Source of the DNA: Gammaproteobacteria bacterium
GTDB lineage: Bacteria; Pseudomonadota; Gammaproteobacteria; HTCC5015
Length of the DNA: 64,000 nucleotides
Assembly (NCBI GenBank): GCA_013817245.1
Contig: JACDDA010000001.1
Location: 1 to 64,000, forward strand
Direction: 5' to 3'
In this document: positions 45,117 to 54,360 of the stretch, piece after piece
Position numbering within the stretch: position 1 is the first letter of the stretch
How the letters are laid out: each line of letters starts with the position of its first letter
Position numbers and translations under genes: made by a program
The notes under the pieces: model-generated
What the model was told of the DNA's origin: nothing
What the model saw: the letters and a program-made list of their open reading frames with translations, nothing else
The model's database searches: none

Positions 45117-46838
45117 ATGTCATTCAAACCTTGCATCATCATACCTGTTTATAATCACGCGCAAATGTTGCCTGCTGTGCTGGATCGTTTAGCGCATTTG
45201 CATTTGCCATGCTTAGTGGTCAACGATGGCTCTTCAACACTATGCAGCGCATTATTACAAAAAATCGCCCAAGAATATTCATGGCTTACCTTGTTAGAAC
45301 ATACTGTGAATCAAGGCAAAGGTGCGGCAGTCATGACCGGCATTCGCGCTGCAGCCGAATATGGTTATACGCATGCCTTACAAGTTGATGCTGATGGTCA
45401 ACACGCCATAGAAGATGCAACTGCCTTATTAAAGATGGCAGAATCAAATCCCAGCGCTTTAATCAGTGGTCGACCTGTTTACGACGAATCCGTACCCAAG
45501 CATCGTTTATATGCACGTTATCTCACGCATGTGTTGGTTTGGCTAAACACCTTATCACTCGAGATAAAAGATTCTATGTGTGGTTTTCGGGTTTATCCCA
45601 TCAGCGCTACGCTGCGATTGATAAACGAGGTGCGGCTAGGCGCGCGCATGGACTTTGACACAGAAGTGATGGTTCGCCTTTATTGGCGTAATACGTCGAT
45701 CTTACAAATACCTAGTCGCGTCATTTATCCTGAAGATGGTCAATCACACTTTAATTTAATTAATGACAACGCCTTAATCACTGCATTACACACGCGTTTA
45801 TTTTTTGGCATGTTATTGCGCTTGCCCTTTTTGTTAATGCGTTTAATAAAACGTTTTATCACGCGCCGAGTACAACGCAAGCATCAACAATGGCATCAAT
45901 TACAAGAACGCGGTTCTTTACTCGGCATGCGCTTATTATTAGCAGTGCATCGTTTATTAGGCGCCCGCGGCTTCCAAATCGCTATCGCACCGGCGCTTAT
46001 ACACTATTTTATATTTCATCCCACCGCACGCCGCAGCTCACACCAGTATTTAACTCATTTTTATGCGGCTTTCCCGCAGGCGCTTAAAAATAAAAAACCC
46101 AATTACTTAAGCACGCTACAGCACTTCAATCAATTTACGCACGTTGCCTTAGATAAAATTATTACCTGGGTTGGGCATTATCGCGAACACAATGTTACGT
46201 TTGAAGATCGCGAGGTATTATCCGATTTAGTCAGACGCAAACAAGGCGCGTTAATTATTGGCTCGCATTTAGGCAACATTGAAATTTCACGGGCTTTATC
46301 CCAAACCAATCCAGACGCCGTCATTAATGTGTTAATGCATACCAAACACAATCCTAAATTTAACCATCTGTTACGCGAAACACCGCAAGCACGCAGAATT
46401 AACTTGATTCAAGTCACCGACATAGGTGCTGACACCGCCATGATGCTTAATGAATGCATCAATCGTGGCGAAATGATTATTCTTACCGGTGATCGCGTAC
46501 CGGTGCAAAGCGCCGAACGGGTTAGCTTGGTTAATTTTTTAAATAAACCAGCGCCGCTGCCGCAAGGGCCTTACATTCTAGCCAGCTTATTAAAATGTCC
46601 CGTTTTAGTATTGTTTTGTCTTAAAGAAAAAAATCGTTACCGTATTTATTTAGAACCTTTTGCTGACGTCATTCAACTGCCACGTAAAGATCGTGAAACC
46701 CATTTGCAACACTACGCCCAGCGCTACGCCCACGTCTTAGAAAAATATTGTCAATTAGCGCCATTGCAGTGGTTCAATTTTTATGACTTTTGGCACACTA
46801 CAAAAATCACACCGCCTCCTAAAGAGCAAGCATCATGA
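45117..46838 (+). CDS. Family-2 glycosyltransferase fused to LpxL-type acyltransferase (ApeJ position)
   Basis: A 573-aa fusion. Residues 1-230 are a GT-A glycosyltransferase (IIIPVYNHAQMLPAVL; VVNDGSST; LQVDADGQHA; MDFDTEVMVRLYW). Residues about 270-565 are an acyltransferase of the LpxL/HtrB type (GSHLGNIEISRAL with HX4E, about 381; GEMIILTGDRVPV). One protein thus glycosylates and acylates, fitting attachment of the polyene to a glycolipid-like carrier. The two-domain form is normal for APE clusters. Confidence 0.92.
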   Translation: MSFKPCIIIPVYNHAQMLPAVLDRLAHLHLPCLVVNDGSSTLCSALLQKIAQEYSWLTLLEHTVNQGKGAAVMTGIRAAAEYGYTHALQVDADGQHAIEDATALLKMAESNPSALISGRPVYDESVPKHRLYARYLTHVLVWLNTLSLEIKDSMCGFRVYPISATLRLINEVRLGARMDFDTEVMVRLYWRNTSILQIPSRVIYPEDGQSHFNLINDNALITALHTRLFFGMLLRLPFLLMRLIKRFITRRVQRKHQQWHQLQERGSLLGMRLLLAVHRLLGARGFQIAIAPALIHYFIFHPTARRSSHQYLTHFYAAFPQALKNKKPNYLSTLQHFNQFTHVALDKIITWVGHYREHNVTFEDREVLSDLVRRKQGALIIGSHLGNIEISRALSQTNPDAVINVLMHTKHNPKFNHLLRETPQARRINLIQVTDIGADTAMMLNECINRGEMIILTGDRVPVQSAERVSLVNFLNKPAPLPQGPYILASLLKCPVLVLFCLKEKNRYRIYLEPFADVIQLPRKDRETHLQHYAQRYAHVLEKYCQLAPLQWFNFYDFWHTTKITPPPKEQAS

Positions 46839-47263
46839 GCAAGGCCACTGCACTTATCGGTGCTAGCGTAAATATCCGCGTGCCGTTTCACGATGTCGAT
46901 GTTATGGAAGTGGCTTGGCATGGCCACTATGTGAAGTATTTTGAAATCGCACGTTGTGCCTTGTTAGATAAAATTGATTATAACTACGCGCAAATGCGCG
47001 AATCGGGTTACGCTTGGCCCGTCATTGATTTACATATCCGTTACGCCCAAGCGGCTTATTTTGGGCAAGAAATCACTGTGTTAGCTGAAATAGTAGAATG
47101 GGAAAATCGTCTCAAAATAAACTATTTGGTCACCAGCCTGACTAAACAACAGCGCTTAACCCGCGGCCACACGATTCAAGTGGCTGTGGATGTCAGCAAA
47201 AAAGAAATGTGTTTTGTATCCCCACGAATATTATTTGAAAAACTTGGAGTCCCGTATGAATAA
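46835..47263 (+). CDS. Hot-dog acyl-CoA/ACP thioesterase (YbgC-like; ApeK position)
   Basis: A 142-aa 4HBT protein with the acyl-thioesterase pattern VPFHDVDVMEVAWHGHYVKYFEIAR (Asp and His of the YbgC site). It overlaps its neighbours on both sides. It may release or edit acyl chains on the APE carrier proteins. Confidence 0.9.
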   Translation: MSKATALIGASVNIRVPFHDVDVMEVAWHGHYVKYFEIARCALLDKIDYNYAQMRESGYAWPVIDLHIRYAQAAYFGQEITVLAEIVEWENRLKINYLVTSLTKQQRLTRGHTIQVAVDVSKKEMCFVSPRILFEKLGVPYE

Positions 47264-47873
47264 TTTAATCTTTCCTCGCCTTTTTATTATGGCACTGGCT
47301 TTTAATTTAAGTTTTTTATCGATCACGCCAGCCCATGCTGCGGATTCAATCGATGTTATTTTTAAACAGCTTAAGCCCTCCGATTTAGCAAAAGGTGAGT
47401 TTTTACAAAAGAAACATATTGCGGTTCTCAAACAACCGCTCATTAGCGAAGGCGATTTTTTGTTTGATACTCAATACGGGGTGTTGTGGCACACCATCAA
47501 ACCTTTCGAAAATAAATTAATCATTACTAAAAACAAAATCATGCCAGCGAATGATCCGCGTCAAGCGATTCCGCTGCCGGCGGGATTTGGCGAATTATTG
47601 CCGGCGTTGATTAGCGGACGTTTCAAATCCTTACAAAATGATTTTACTATTGAAGCGGTTAAAGAAAACCAAGGTTGGCGCGCTACCTTAACCCCTATCA
47701 ATGCAGGCCTCAAAAGTGTGTTAGCCAACATCGAGATCAGCGGTGCCGCTCAACCTGCGGTCATCAAACTAAAAGAACTCAATGGTGACGTTACTGAAAT
47801 TCAGTTACGCAATTTATCTCAACCTAAAGCATTAACAGATGCAGAGCGCAAAATCTTCGAATTGGTTAAGTAA
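47256..47873 (+). CDS. LolA-like outer-membrane lipoprotein carrier (ApeL position)
   Basis: A 205-aa periplasmic protein from the ATG at 47256 (GGAG upstream) with a signal peptide (FLSITPAHA). The LolA fold is suggested by GEFLQKKHIAVLKQPLISEGDFLFDTQYGVLWHTIKPF. It could carry the polyene lipid across the periplasm. In most APE clusters the exporter gene follows it; here a 217-bp gap follows instead. Confidence 0.88.
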   Translation: MNNLIFPRLFIMALAFNLSFLSITPAHAADSIDVIFKQLKPSDLAKGEFLQKKHIAVLKQPLISEGDFLFDTQYGVLWHTIKPFENKLIITKNKIMPANDPRQAIPLPAGFGELLPALISGRFKSLQNDFTIEAVKENQGWRATLTPINAGLKSVLANIEISGAAQPAVIKLKELNGDVTEIQLRNLSQPKALTDAERKIFELVK

Positions 47874-48090
47874 TAACGCCCCATTGCAGTCGCCGTTTTG
47901 TGATCGGTGACCGTGATTTTGACCATTAAAATAGGTACAATCTCGCGCCTGTGGACGTAGATTTAGGCAACAATTTAGACAATAGCAATACATTCCAACT
48001 TCAATTAAACACGTGGATATGTATTACCAAAATAGTAATGGCTGTTTAGTTACAGCCCAAAAAACTTAATTTTATTAGCGGTAAAGTAAA

Positions 48091-49326
48091 ATGGCAAAGT
48101 GGTTAGAAAATCCTGATATTTTAATTGTCGGCGCAGGCCCTTCGGGTGCGATCGCCGGCGCTTTATTAGCGCGTAAAGGTTATAGCGTCATGACGTTGGA
48201 AAAACAAACCTTCCCGCGTTTTTCAATTGGCGAAAGTTTATTACCGCAGTGCATGGAATTTATCGAAGAAGCCGGCATGCTGGAAGCCGTTAACAATGCG
48301 GGTTTGCAATATAAAAATGGCGCGGCCTTTAGACGCGGCGATACCTACACTGATTTTGATTTTAGTGAAAAATTTACGCCCGGCTGGGGCAATACGTTCC
48401 AAGTACAACGTGCCGGTTTTGATAAATTATTGGCCGATGAATCCGCCAAATCAGGCAATAATATTTTTTACGAACAAGAAATTATTGCAGTAACGCCTGA
48501 TGCGCAACAACCGAGCGCAGTATCGCGTGCCATAGATGGCTCCGAAAAAACGGTGCGCGCTAAATTTATTTTAGATGCGAGCGGTTTTGGTCGGGTCTTA
48601 CCTCGCCTATTAAATCTCAACAAGCCTTCTGAGTTTCCAGTGCGTCAAGCGTATTTCACTCACGTGATGGATAACATCGAACCCAGCGAATTTGATCGAC
48701 ATAAAATTTTAGTATCAGTACACCCCGAATTTAAAGACGTATGGTTTTGGTTAATTCCATTTGCAGGTGGCCGCTGCTCCTTAGGCGTAGTGGCGTCACA
48801 AGCGTTTCTTGATCGATATCCTGAAGATCCTGAAATTAAATTACGCCAACTCGTAAAAGAAACACCCGCCTTACAACATTTATTACGTAATGCAGAATAC
48901 GCCATGCCCGTACGCAGTATTGTCGGTTACGCCGCCGATGTAACAAGTTTGTATGGACAGGGTTATGCGTTGTTAGGTAATGCCGGTGAATTTCTGGATC
49001 CGGTATTTTCATCCGGCGTGACCATCGCAATGAAATCCGCCAGCATGGCTGCCAATCTTTTAGATCGACAACTACAAGGTGGTAGCGTTGATTGGCAAAC
49101 TGAATATGCAAAACCTTTGCAAGCAGGTGTTAATGCGTTTCGTATGTTTGTTGAAGCGTGGTATGACGGACGTTTTCAAGATATTATTTTTTATCAAGGA
49201 CAATCTCCAGAAATACGCGGCATGATTTGTTCGATATTAGCCGGTTATGCGTGGGATCAAAAAAACCCTTATGTGAGCGAACCGCGCCGCTTAAATACCT
49301 TGGCGGAAATATGTCGCAGCAACTAA
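48091..49326 (+). CDS. FAD-dependent oxidoreductase, halogenase-like
   Basis: A 411-aa flavoprotein. FAD motif ILIVGAGPSGAIAGALLARKG at about 10-30, then PRFSIGESLLPQCMEF, and VWFWLIPFAGGRCSLG, which matches the WxWxIP block of flavin-dependent halogenases, and a C-terminal GYALLGNAGEFLDPVFSSGV. This combination marks the tryptophan-halogenase/geranylgeranyl-reductase group. A halogenase could decorate the aryl head group, as in xanthomonadins; an oxidoreductase without halogenation is equally possible because catalytic residues cannot be verified by eye. Confidence 0.87.
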   Translation: MAKWLENPDILIVGAGPSGAIAGALLARKGYSVMTLEKQTFPRFSIGESLLPQCMEFIEEAGMLEAVNNAGLQYKNGAAFRRGDTYTDFDFSEKFTPGWGNTFQVQRAGFDKLLADESAKSGNNIFYEQEIIAVTPDAQQPSAVSRAIDGSEKTVRAKFILDASGFGRVLPRLLNLNKPSEFPVRQAYFTHVMDNIEPSEFDRHKILVSVHPEFKDVWFWLIPFAGGRCSLGVVASQAFLDRYPEDPEIKLRQLVKETPALQHLLRNAEYAMPVRSIVGYAADVTSLYGQGYALLGNAGEFLDPVFSSGVTIAMKSASMAANLLDRQLQGGSVDWQTEYAKPLQAGVNAFRMFVEAWYDGRFQDIIFYQGQSPEIRGMICSILAGYAWDQKNPYVSEPRRLNTLAEICRSN

Positions 49327-49916
49327 CTCATCGTGGCCCGTTTTATTTTAGCGCAATACTGCTAAGCAGTTTATTGTTGAGCGCTTGTGCTAATCAACGT
49401 TTAGCGCCACCCGATTTAACTGCTGGCTTTCCTTTGTCGAGCAATAGCTTAGGTGAAACGCGCAATGCTCAACAACATTTAGTGGGGCACTATTCTGCGC
49501 ATCGATTTACCAAAGATAAATCACAAGCGCAAAAGCACGAAATGTTGGCCTTAATCGAAGCGACGCCCGACGTGATTACTTTAGTAGGCATGAGTGGTTT
49601 AGGAAATCGTATTTTAACTATTCGTTTAAGCGGCGAAGATTTTACGGTAGATCGCAGTCCTTTATTACCCGCACAACTTGATGCCTTTTATGTATTACGT
49701 GATATTCAATTTTGTTTTTGGCCAGAACAAGCATTACGTGACAAATTAGAACCCAATGGTTGGCGTATTGAAACCACACCTAATAGTCGCGCTTTTTATA
49801 AAAAAAATCAGCTGATTACACAAGTGCAATATGAGGGTGCTACACCATGGTCCGGCAAAGTTCATTACACGGATAAAATCATGGGCTACACCTTAGACAT
49901 TAATCCACTTGATTAA
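49311..49916 (+). CDS. DUF3261 lipoprotein of the APE cluster (ApeN position)
   Basis: A 201-aa lipoprotein from the ATG at 49311, overlapping the previous gene by 16 bp, with lipobox LLLSAC. DUF3261 members accompany APE clusters and are likely outer-membrane-anchored factors for the finished lipid. The conserved block is GMSGLGNRILTIRLSGEDF. Confidence 0.9.
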   Translation: MSQQLTHRGPFYFSAILLSSLLLSACANQRLAPPDLTAGFPLSSNSLGETRNAQQHLVGHYSAHRFTKDKSQAQKHEMLALIEATPDVITLVGMSGLGNRILTIRLSGEDFTVDRSPLLPAQLDAFYVLRDIQFCFWPEQALRDKLEPNGWRIETTPNSRAFYKKNQLITQVQYEGATPWSGKVHYTDKIMGYTLDINPLD

Positions 49917-49967
49917 GACTCTACAGCCACTATTACAACCACTACTATATAAGCCTACGCATACAGC

Positions 49968-51170
49968 ATGAGTAATATATTTTCATTATCAGCTCCCGGT
50001 TTAGTCACGCCTCTCGGTCATGATGCGCACAGCGTATTGAGCGGGTTATTAGCGGGCTCACGCCAAGGCTTGATTGAAAACGATACACTCACACCTGGTC
50101 GCAAAATGTATACGGGCACAGCCGCTGTTGCCGAACAAAAATTACCCGCAAACACAGATTGGCCTTTGCCTTATCGTACGCGTAATAATCAATTACTGGT
50201 TATGGCGTATGAACAAATTAAAACTCAAGTTGATTCACTTATTAAACAACATGGCGCGGCGCGCATTGGCATAGTATTAGGCACGAGCACTTCGGGCATC
50301 CGCGAAGGTGAACTCGCTATTGCGCACTACATGCAAAACGGAAAACTGCCGCATGATTTTTCTTATCCGCAACAAGAATTAAGTTCGGCTACAGAATTTT
50401 TAAGCTGGTACAGCGGCGCACAAGGTCCGCGTTATGTTATTTCTACCGCGTGTTCTTCTAGCGGCAAAGCTTTTTTATCGGCGCGTCGTTTATTACGCTT
50501 AGGTTTATGCGATGCCGTTATCGTGGGCGGCGCAGATAGTCTATGTCAATTAACCTTGCGCGGCTTTGATGCCCTGGAATCCATCAGCAGTGGTATTTGT
50601 ATGCCGTGTAGTGCGACACGCGATGGCATTAATATCGGTGAAGGCGCTGCCTTATTTATTATGCAGCGTGATGCGCAAGCTGAAATATTATTTTTAGGTG
50701 GCGGTGAATCTTCTGATGCACATCATATCTCCGCACCACATCCCGATGGTTTAGGTGCGATTGCCGCGATGCAACAAGCTTTGAATGATGCACAGTTAAA
50801 CAGTGATGCAATTGCCTATGTTAATTTGCACGCGACCGGCACGCCGTTAAATGATGCGATGGAAAGCAAAGCTATGCATGCCGTGTTTGGTGCGAACACA
50901 CCGTGCAGCGGCACTAAAGGCATGACCGGACATTTGTTGGGCGCAGCAGCCGTCAGCGAACTCGCTTATTGCTGGTTATTATTATCGTCGCTGAATACTG
51001 CTCAACGCTTAGCGCCGCATGTCTGGGACGGACAATGGGATAATGAATTAATGCCGATGGCTTTAACCGATAACAATAGTCGTCTTGATAAAACGCGACA
51101 CGCGATGATGTCCAACTCATTTGCCTTCGGCGGTAATAACGTTTCATTAATCATTGGGCGCGCACAATAA
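49968..51170 (+). CDS. apeO: Aryl polyene ketosynthase (ApeO)
   Basis: A 400-aa beta-ketoacyl-ACP synthase. Catalytic Cys in STACSSSGKAFLSARRL (about 161), His in NLHATGTPLNDAMESK (about 287) and GMTGHLLGAAA (about 322). It should form the elongating heterodimer with the half-size ApeC encoded 9 kb away at the other end of the cluster. Confidence 0.95.
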   Translation: MSNIFSLSAPGLVTPLGHDAHSVLSGLLAGSRQGLIENDTLTPGRKMYTGTAAVAEQKLPANTDWPLPYRTRNNQLLVMAYEQIKTQVDSLIKQHGAARIGIVLGTSTSGIREGELAIAHYMQNGKLPHDFSYPQQELSSATEFLSWYSGAQGPRYVISTACSSSGKAFLSARRLLRLGLCDAVIVGGADSLCQLTLRGFDALESISSGICMPCSATRDGINIGEGAALFIMQRDAQAEILFLGGGESSDAHHISAPHPDGLGAIAAMQQALNDAQLNSDAIAYVNLHATGTPLNDAMESKAMHAVFGANTPCSGTKGMTGHLLGAAAVSELAYCWLLLSSLNTAQRLAPHVWDGQWDNELMPMALTDNNSRLDKTRHAMMSNSFAFGGNNVSLIIGRAQ

Positions 51171-51172
51171 AC

Positions 51173-51643
51173 ATGACACTAACAACATTCCCTCCGATTG
51201 CCGATTTATTGCCACACGCACCGCCGATGGTGTTAGTCGATGAATTAATTCAACACGACGCTGAAAGTGTTACCAGTCTCGTACATATTCATAAAGACGC
51301 CATGTTTTTTGAAACGGGTAAAGGTGTACCTGCTTGGGTAGGTATTGAATACATGGCACAAACGATTGCCGCGTGGGCAGGTCTGTGTGCATTGCAAGTA
51401 GGCGGCGAAATTAAAATTGGTTTTTTATTAGGCACGCGCCGTTATCAAACACCCATCTCATATTTTCCTGAAGGCTGTACGTTAACGGTACGCGGCGTGC
51501 GTCAACATCATGAAGCGGCAGGCCTTAGCGCTTTTGATTGTCATATTCATACTATTATTAAAGATCAACCGATTGATATTCACGTTGCGCTCAATGTGTT
51601 TCAACCCGATGATCCGGCCGCCTTTTTAGCAGGACAACACTAA
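51173..51643 (+). CDS. apeP: Hot-dog dehydratase (ApeP)
   Basis: A 156-aa hot-dog protein (LLPHAPPMVLVDELIQHDAES; WVGIEYMAQTIAAWAGL) of the ApeP/FabZ-like type, partner of ApeI. It overlaps the reductase gene by one base (TAATG). Confidence 0.92.
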   Translation: MTLTTFPPIADLLPHAPPMVLVDELIQHDAESVTSLVHIHKDAMFFETGKGVPAWVGIEYMAQTIAAWAGLCALQVGGEIKIGFLLGTRRYQTPISYFPEGCTLTVRGVRQHHEAAGLSAFDCHIHTIIKDQPIDIHVALNVFQPDDPAAFLAGQH

Positions 51644-52395
51644 TGTCAGATAATAACAATATCGTTACGGGCTTAACTATTTTTGTAACAGGTTCTAGTC
51701 GCGGCATCGGCAAAGCCATTGCGCTCGATTTAGCGCGCCATGGTTATGACATTGTGCTGCATTGTCGTTCGCGTCGCGAAGAAGCTGAACAAGTTGCGAT
51801 TGAAATTCAAGCATTAGGTCGACAAACACGTATTTTACAATTTGATGTTGCAGATCGCGCCGCAGCTAATGAAATATTAACCGCCGATGTTGAAACCTAT
51901 GGCGCCTATTATGGTGTCGTGTGTAATGCAGGCATTGCGCGTGATGCGGCATTCCCGGCAATGACCGGCGAAGATTGGGATGCAGTGATGCGCACCAATT
52001 TAGATGGTTTTTATAATATTTTACAACCGCTCGTGATGCCGATGATTCGCCGTCGCGCGGCGGGACGCATTGTTACCTTAGCCTCGGTTTCTGGCATTAT
52101 GGGCAATCGCGGACAAACTAATTACAGTGCTGCCAAAGCGGGTATTATTGGCGCAACAAAAGCCCTCGCAGTAGAACTGGCTAAACGCAAGATCACAGTT
52201 AACTGTGTGGCACCCGGCTTAATTGAAACCGATATGGTGGTTGATCAAGAAGTGGTTGCTGAAGCATTAAAAATTATTCCTATGCAACGCGTCGGCCAAC
52301 CCATTGAAGTTGCAAGTTTAGTAACTTATTTAATGTCTGAGCAAGCTGCGTATATTACGCGCCAAGTTATTTCGGTGAACGGAGGAATACTCTAA
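51643..52395 (+). CDS. apeQ: 3-oxoacyl-ACP reductase (ApeQ)
   Basis: A 250-aa short-chain dehydrogenase: cofactor motif VTGSSRGIGKAIAL (about 15-28), NAG (VCNAGIARDAAF), and catalytic Ser/Tyr/Lys in LASVSGIMGN and NYSAAKAGIIGATKALA. It reduces the beta-keto group in each polyene extension cycle using NADPH. Confidence 0.94.
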   Translation: MSDNNNIVTGLTIFVTGSSRGIGKAIALDLARHGYDIVLHCRSRREEAEQVAIEIQALGRQTRILQFDVADRAAANEILTADVETYGAYYGVVCNAGIARDAAFPAMTGEDWDAVMRTNLDGFYNILQPLVMPMIRRRAAGRIVTLASVSGIMGNRGQTNYSAAKAGIIGATKALAVELAKRKITVNCVAPGLIETDMVVDQEVVAEALKIIPMQRVGQPIEVASLVTYLMSEQAAYITRQVISVNGGIL

Positions 52396-53621
52396 TGAAA
52401 CGTGTCGTTATCACCGGCTTTGGCGGCTTTACTCCTATAGGTGCAGAATGGTCGGTTATTGAACAGCATTTACGCAATCGTAAAACCGGCATCGTTACTA
52501 TGCACGACTGGGATAAATACATCGATATGCATACGCGGCTCGCCGCACCCGTGCAAGGATTTGAACAACCTGCGCATTACACTCGCAAACGCACGCGCTC
52601 TATGGGTCGGGTCGCTTTATTAGCCACCGTTGCCAGTGAACGCGCGTTAGCACATGCGGGTTTATTAGATGATCCAGAAATTAGTAATGGCAGCATGGGT
52701 GTTGCTTATGGTTCATGCACAGGCAGTACCAGTGCCGCAGCTGATTTTTTTAATCTATTAGTTAATCACACGATGGATGGCATCACCGCTAACACCTATT
52801 TAAAAATGATGGGGCATACCACTGCAGTTAATGTCGGTGTGTTTTTTGAATTAAAAGGTCGCGTAATACCCACGTCGAGCGCCTGCACATCAGGTAGCCA
52901 AGGTATCGGTTACGCTTATGAAGCCATTCGTTATGGCAAACAATTGATGATGGTGGCCGGCGGCGCTGAAGAATTATGTCCTACTGAAGCGGCCGTGTTT
53001 GACACCTTGTATGCCACCAGCACTATGAATACTACACCGGAAAAATCACCACGACCGTTTGATAAAGAACGCGACGGACTTGTGATTGGTGAAGGCGCCT
53101 GCAGTTTAATTCTCGAAGAACTCGAACACGCGCAAGCACGGGGTGCGCCAATCTATGCTGAGATCGTAGGTTTTGCGTGCAACTCCGACGGTGCACATGT
53201 TACGCAACCTAGCGCTGCAACCATGCGTATCGCGATGGAACTGGCATTAAAAGATGCGCAACTGAGCAGCGATGCTATTGGTTATATTTGCGCACATGGC
53301 ACAGCAACGGAACATGGCGACATTGCGGAATCAAATGCGAGCAGTCAGTTATTTGGTGCCCGCACACCTATTAGTTCATTAAAAAGTTATATGGGACATA
53401 CACTCGGTGCTTGTGGCTCTATTGAAGCCTGGTTAACCATAGAAATGATGAATCGTAATTGGTTTGCGCCTACTGTTAACTTAGATAATATTGATCCGCG
53501 TTGTGGTGACTTAGATTACATCACCGGCCATGGCCGTGAACTATCTACCGAATACGTCATGAGCAATAACTTCGCATTCGGCGGGATTAATACTTCTTTG
53601 ATTTTTAAACGCTGGTCGTAA
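52395..53621 (+). CDS. apeR: Ketosynthase of the APE cluster, second copy (ApeR)
   Basis: A 408-aa beta-ketoacyl-ACP synthase with Cys in SSACTSGSQGIGYAYEA (about 164), His in CAHGTATEHGDIAESN (about 301) and SYMGHTLGACGS (about 334). It ends the O-P-Q-R block. It overlaps apeQ by one base. Confidence 0.94.
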   Translation: MKRVVITGFGGFTPIGAEWSVIEQHLRNRKTGIVTMHDWDKYIDMHTRLAAPVQGFEQPAHYTRKRTRSMGRVALLATVASERALAHAGLLDDPEISNGSMGVAYGSCTGSTSAAADFFNLLVNHTMDGITANTYLKMMGHTTAVNVGVFFELKGRVIPTSSACTSGSQGIGYAYEAIRYGKQLMMVAGGAEELCPTEAAVFDTLYATSTMNTTPEKSPRPFDKERDGLVIGEGACSLILEELEHAQARGAPIYAEIVGFACNSDGAHVTQPSAATMRIAMELALKDAQLSSDAIGYICAHGTATEHGDIAESNASSQLFGARTPISSLKSYMGHTLGACGSIEAWLTIEMMNRNWFAPTVNLDNIDPRCGDLDYITGHGRELSTEYVMSNNFAFGGINTSLIFKRWS

Positions 53622-53699
53622 TAAAAAATACTTATTATTGCGTCTCGTTATTTCCTTAATTCTATTTTCGTTATGCTTTTATTTATAAGGAGAACGTCT

Positions 53700-54278
53700 A
53701 TGTCGGTTTATAAAATTTTAATGATCAGCAGCTTGACCACCCTCACAATATTAATGAGCGGCTTTGTGTCGGCAAAAGATGCCCTATCCGAACTTAGCAA
53801 AGGCGCCATCGTTTACAATTTACTTAACCTACACGCAGATCCTACTCGTCACACGTTATCATCGGTAAATTATCAACTGGAAGGTCTCATTCCGCGGTGC
53901 ACGGCTTTGGAAATTACTGACGCTGGCAAAAAACGTTTGAAGTTTAAAATTAAAGAATCTGGCATTGAATACTCGTATGATTTTCACGCTAAATCTACGC
54001 CTGGCGAATTTGATAATCATTTAGCCAAGGTCTTCGCTGCCAAATGCAACACTGCTCTTTCAAAAAATCTTAACAATGCCGATCAAGCAGGCATTAAAAC
54101 CGGTCTTGCTAAAAAAGGCATGAGCAAAAATGGCGTGTTACTCGCGCTGGGTTATCCGCCTGAACACATTACACCGGATCCAAAAACAGCAGACCAATGG
54201 ACTTATTGGAAAAACAAATTTAATCGCTTTATTGTTCATTTCAACAGCAAAGGCATTGTTGAAAACGTCCAACAATAA
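53700..54278 (+). CDS. Exported protein with BamE/SmpA-like C-terminal domain
   Basis: A 192-aa protein from the ATG at 53700, which has AAGGAG upstream, and a signal peptide (LTILMSGFVSA). The C-terminal 70 residues (GLAKKGMSKNGVLLALGYPP, then WTYWKNKFNRFIVHFNSKG) have the BamE/SmpA-OmlA pattern of small outer-membrane assembly proteins. It has no lipobox. It follows the APE cluster by 78 bp on the same strand but is not a standard member. Confidence 0.78.
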   Translation: MSVYKILMISSLTTLTILMSGFVSAKDALSELSKGAIVYNLLNLHADPTRHTLSSVNYQLEGLIPRCTALEITDAGKKRLKFKIKESGIEYSYDFHAKSTPGEFDNHLAKVFAAKCNTALSKNLNNADQAGIKTGLAKKGMSKNGVLLALGYPPEHITPDPKTADQWTYWKNKFNRFIVHFNSKGIVENVQQ

Positions 54279-54299
54279 ATACTCTTAAAAAATGTTATA

Positions 54300-54334
54300 A
54301 AAAAAGCCGGTACTTAATTAAGCACCGGCTTTTT
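54300..54334. terminator. Terminator after the BamE-like gene
   Basis: AAAAAGCCGGT pairs with ACCGGCTTTTT around a short AT-rich loop, with T on both strands. It serves the plus-strand gene and may also serve the convergent anti-sigma gene. Confidence 0.88.
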
Positions 54335-54360
54335 ATTGATCGCTAAAACACGACTTTTAA

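Noticed and set aside
47920-47955. TACAAT with TTGACC upstream in the gap before the halogenase-like gene
   Set aside because: The spacing of the two boxes is only about 11 bp, so it is not a usable sigma-70 promoter by itself.
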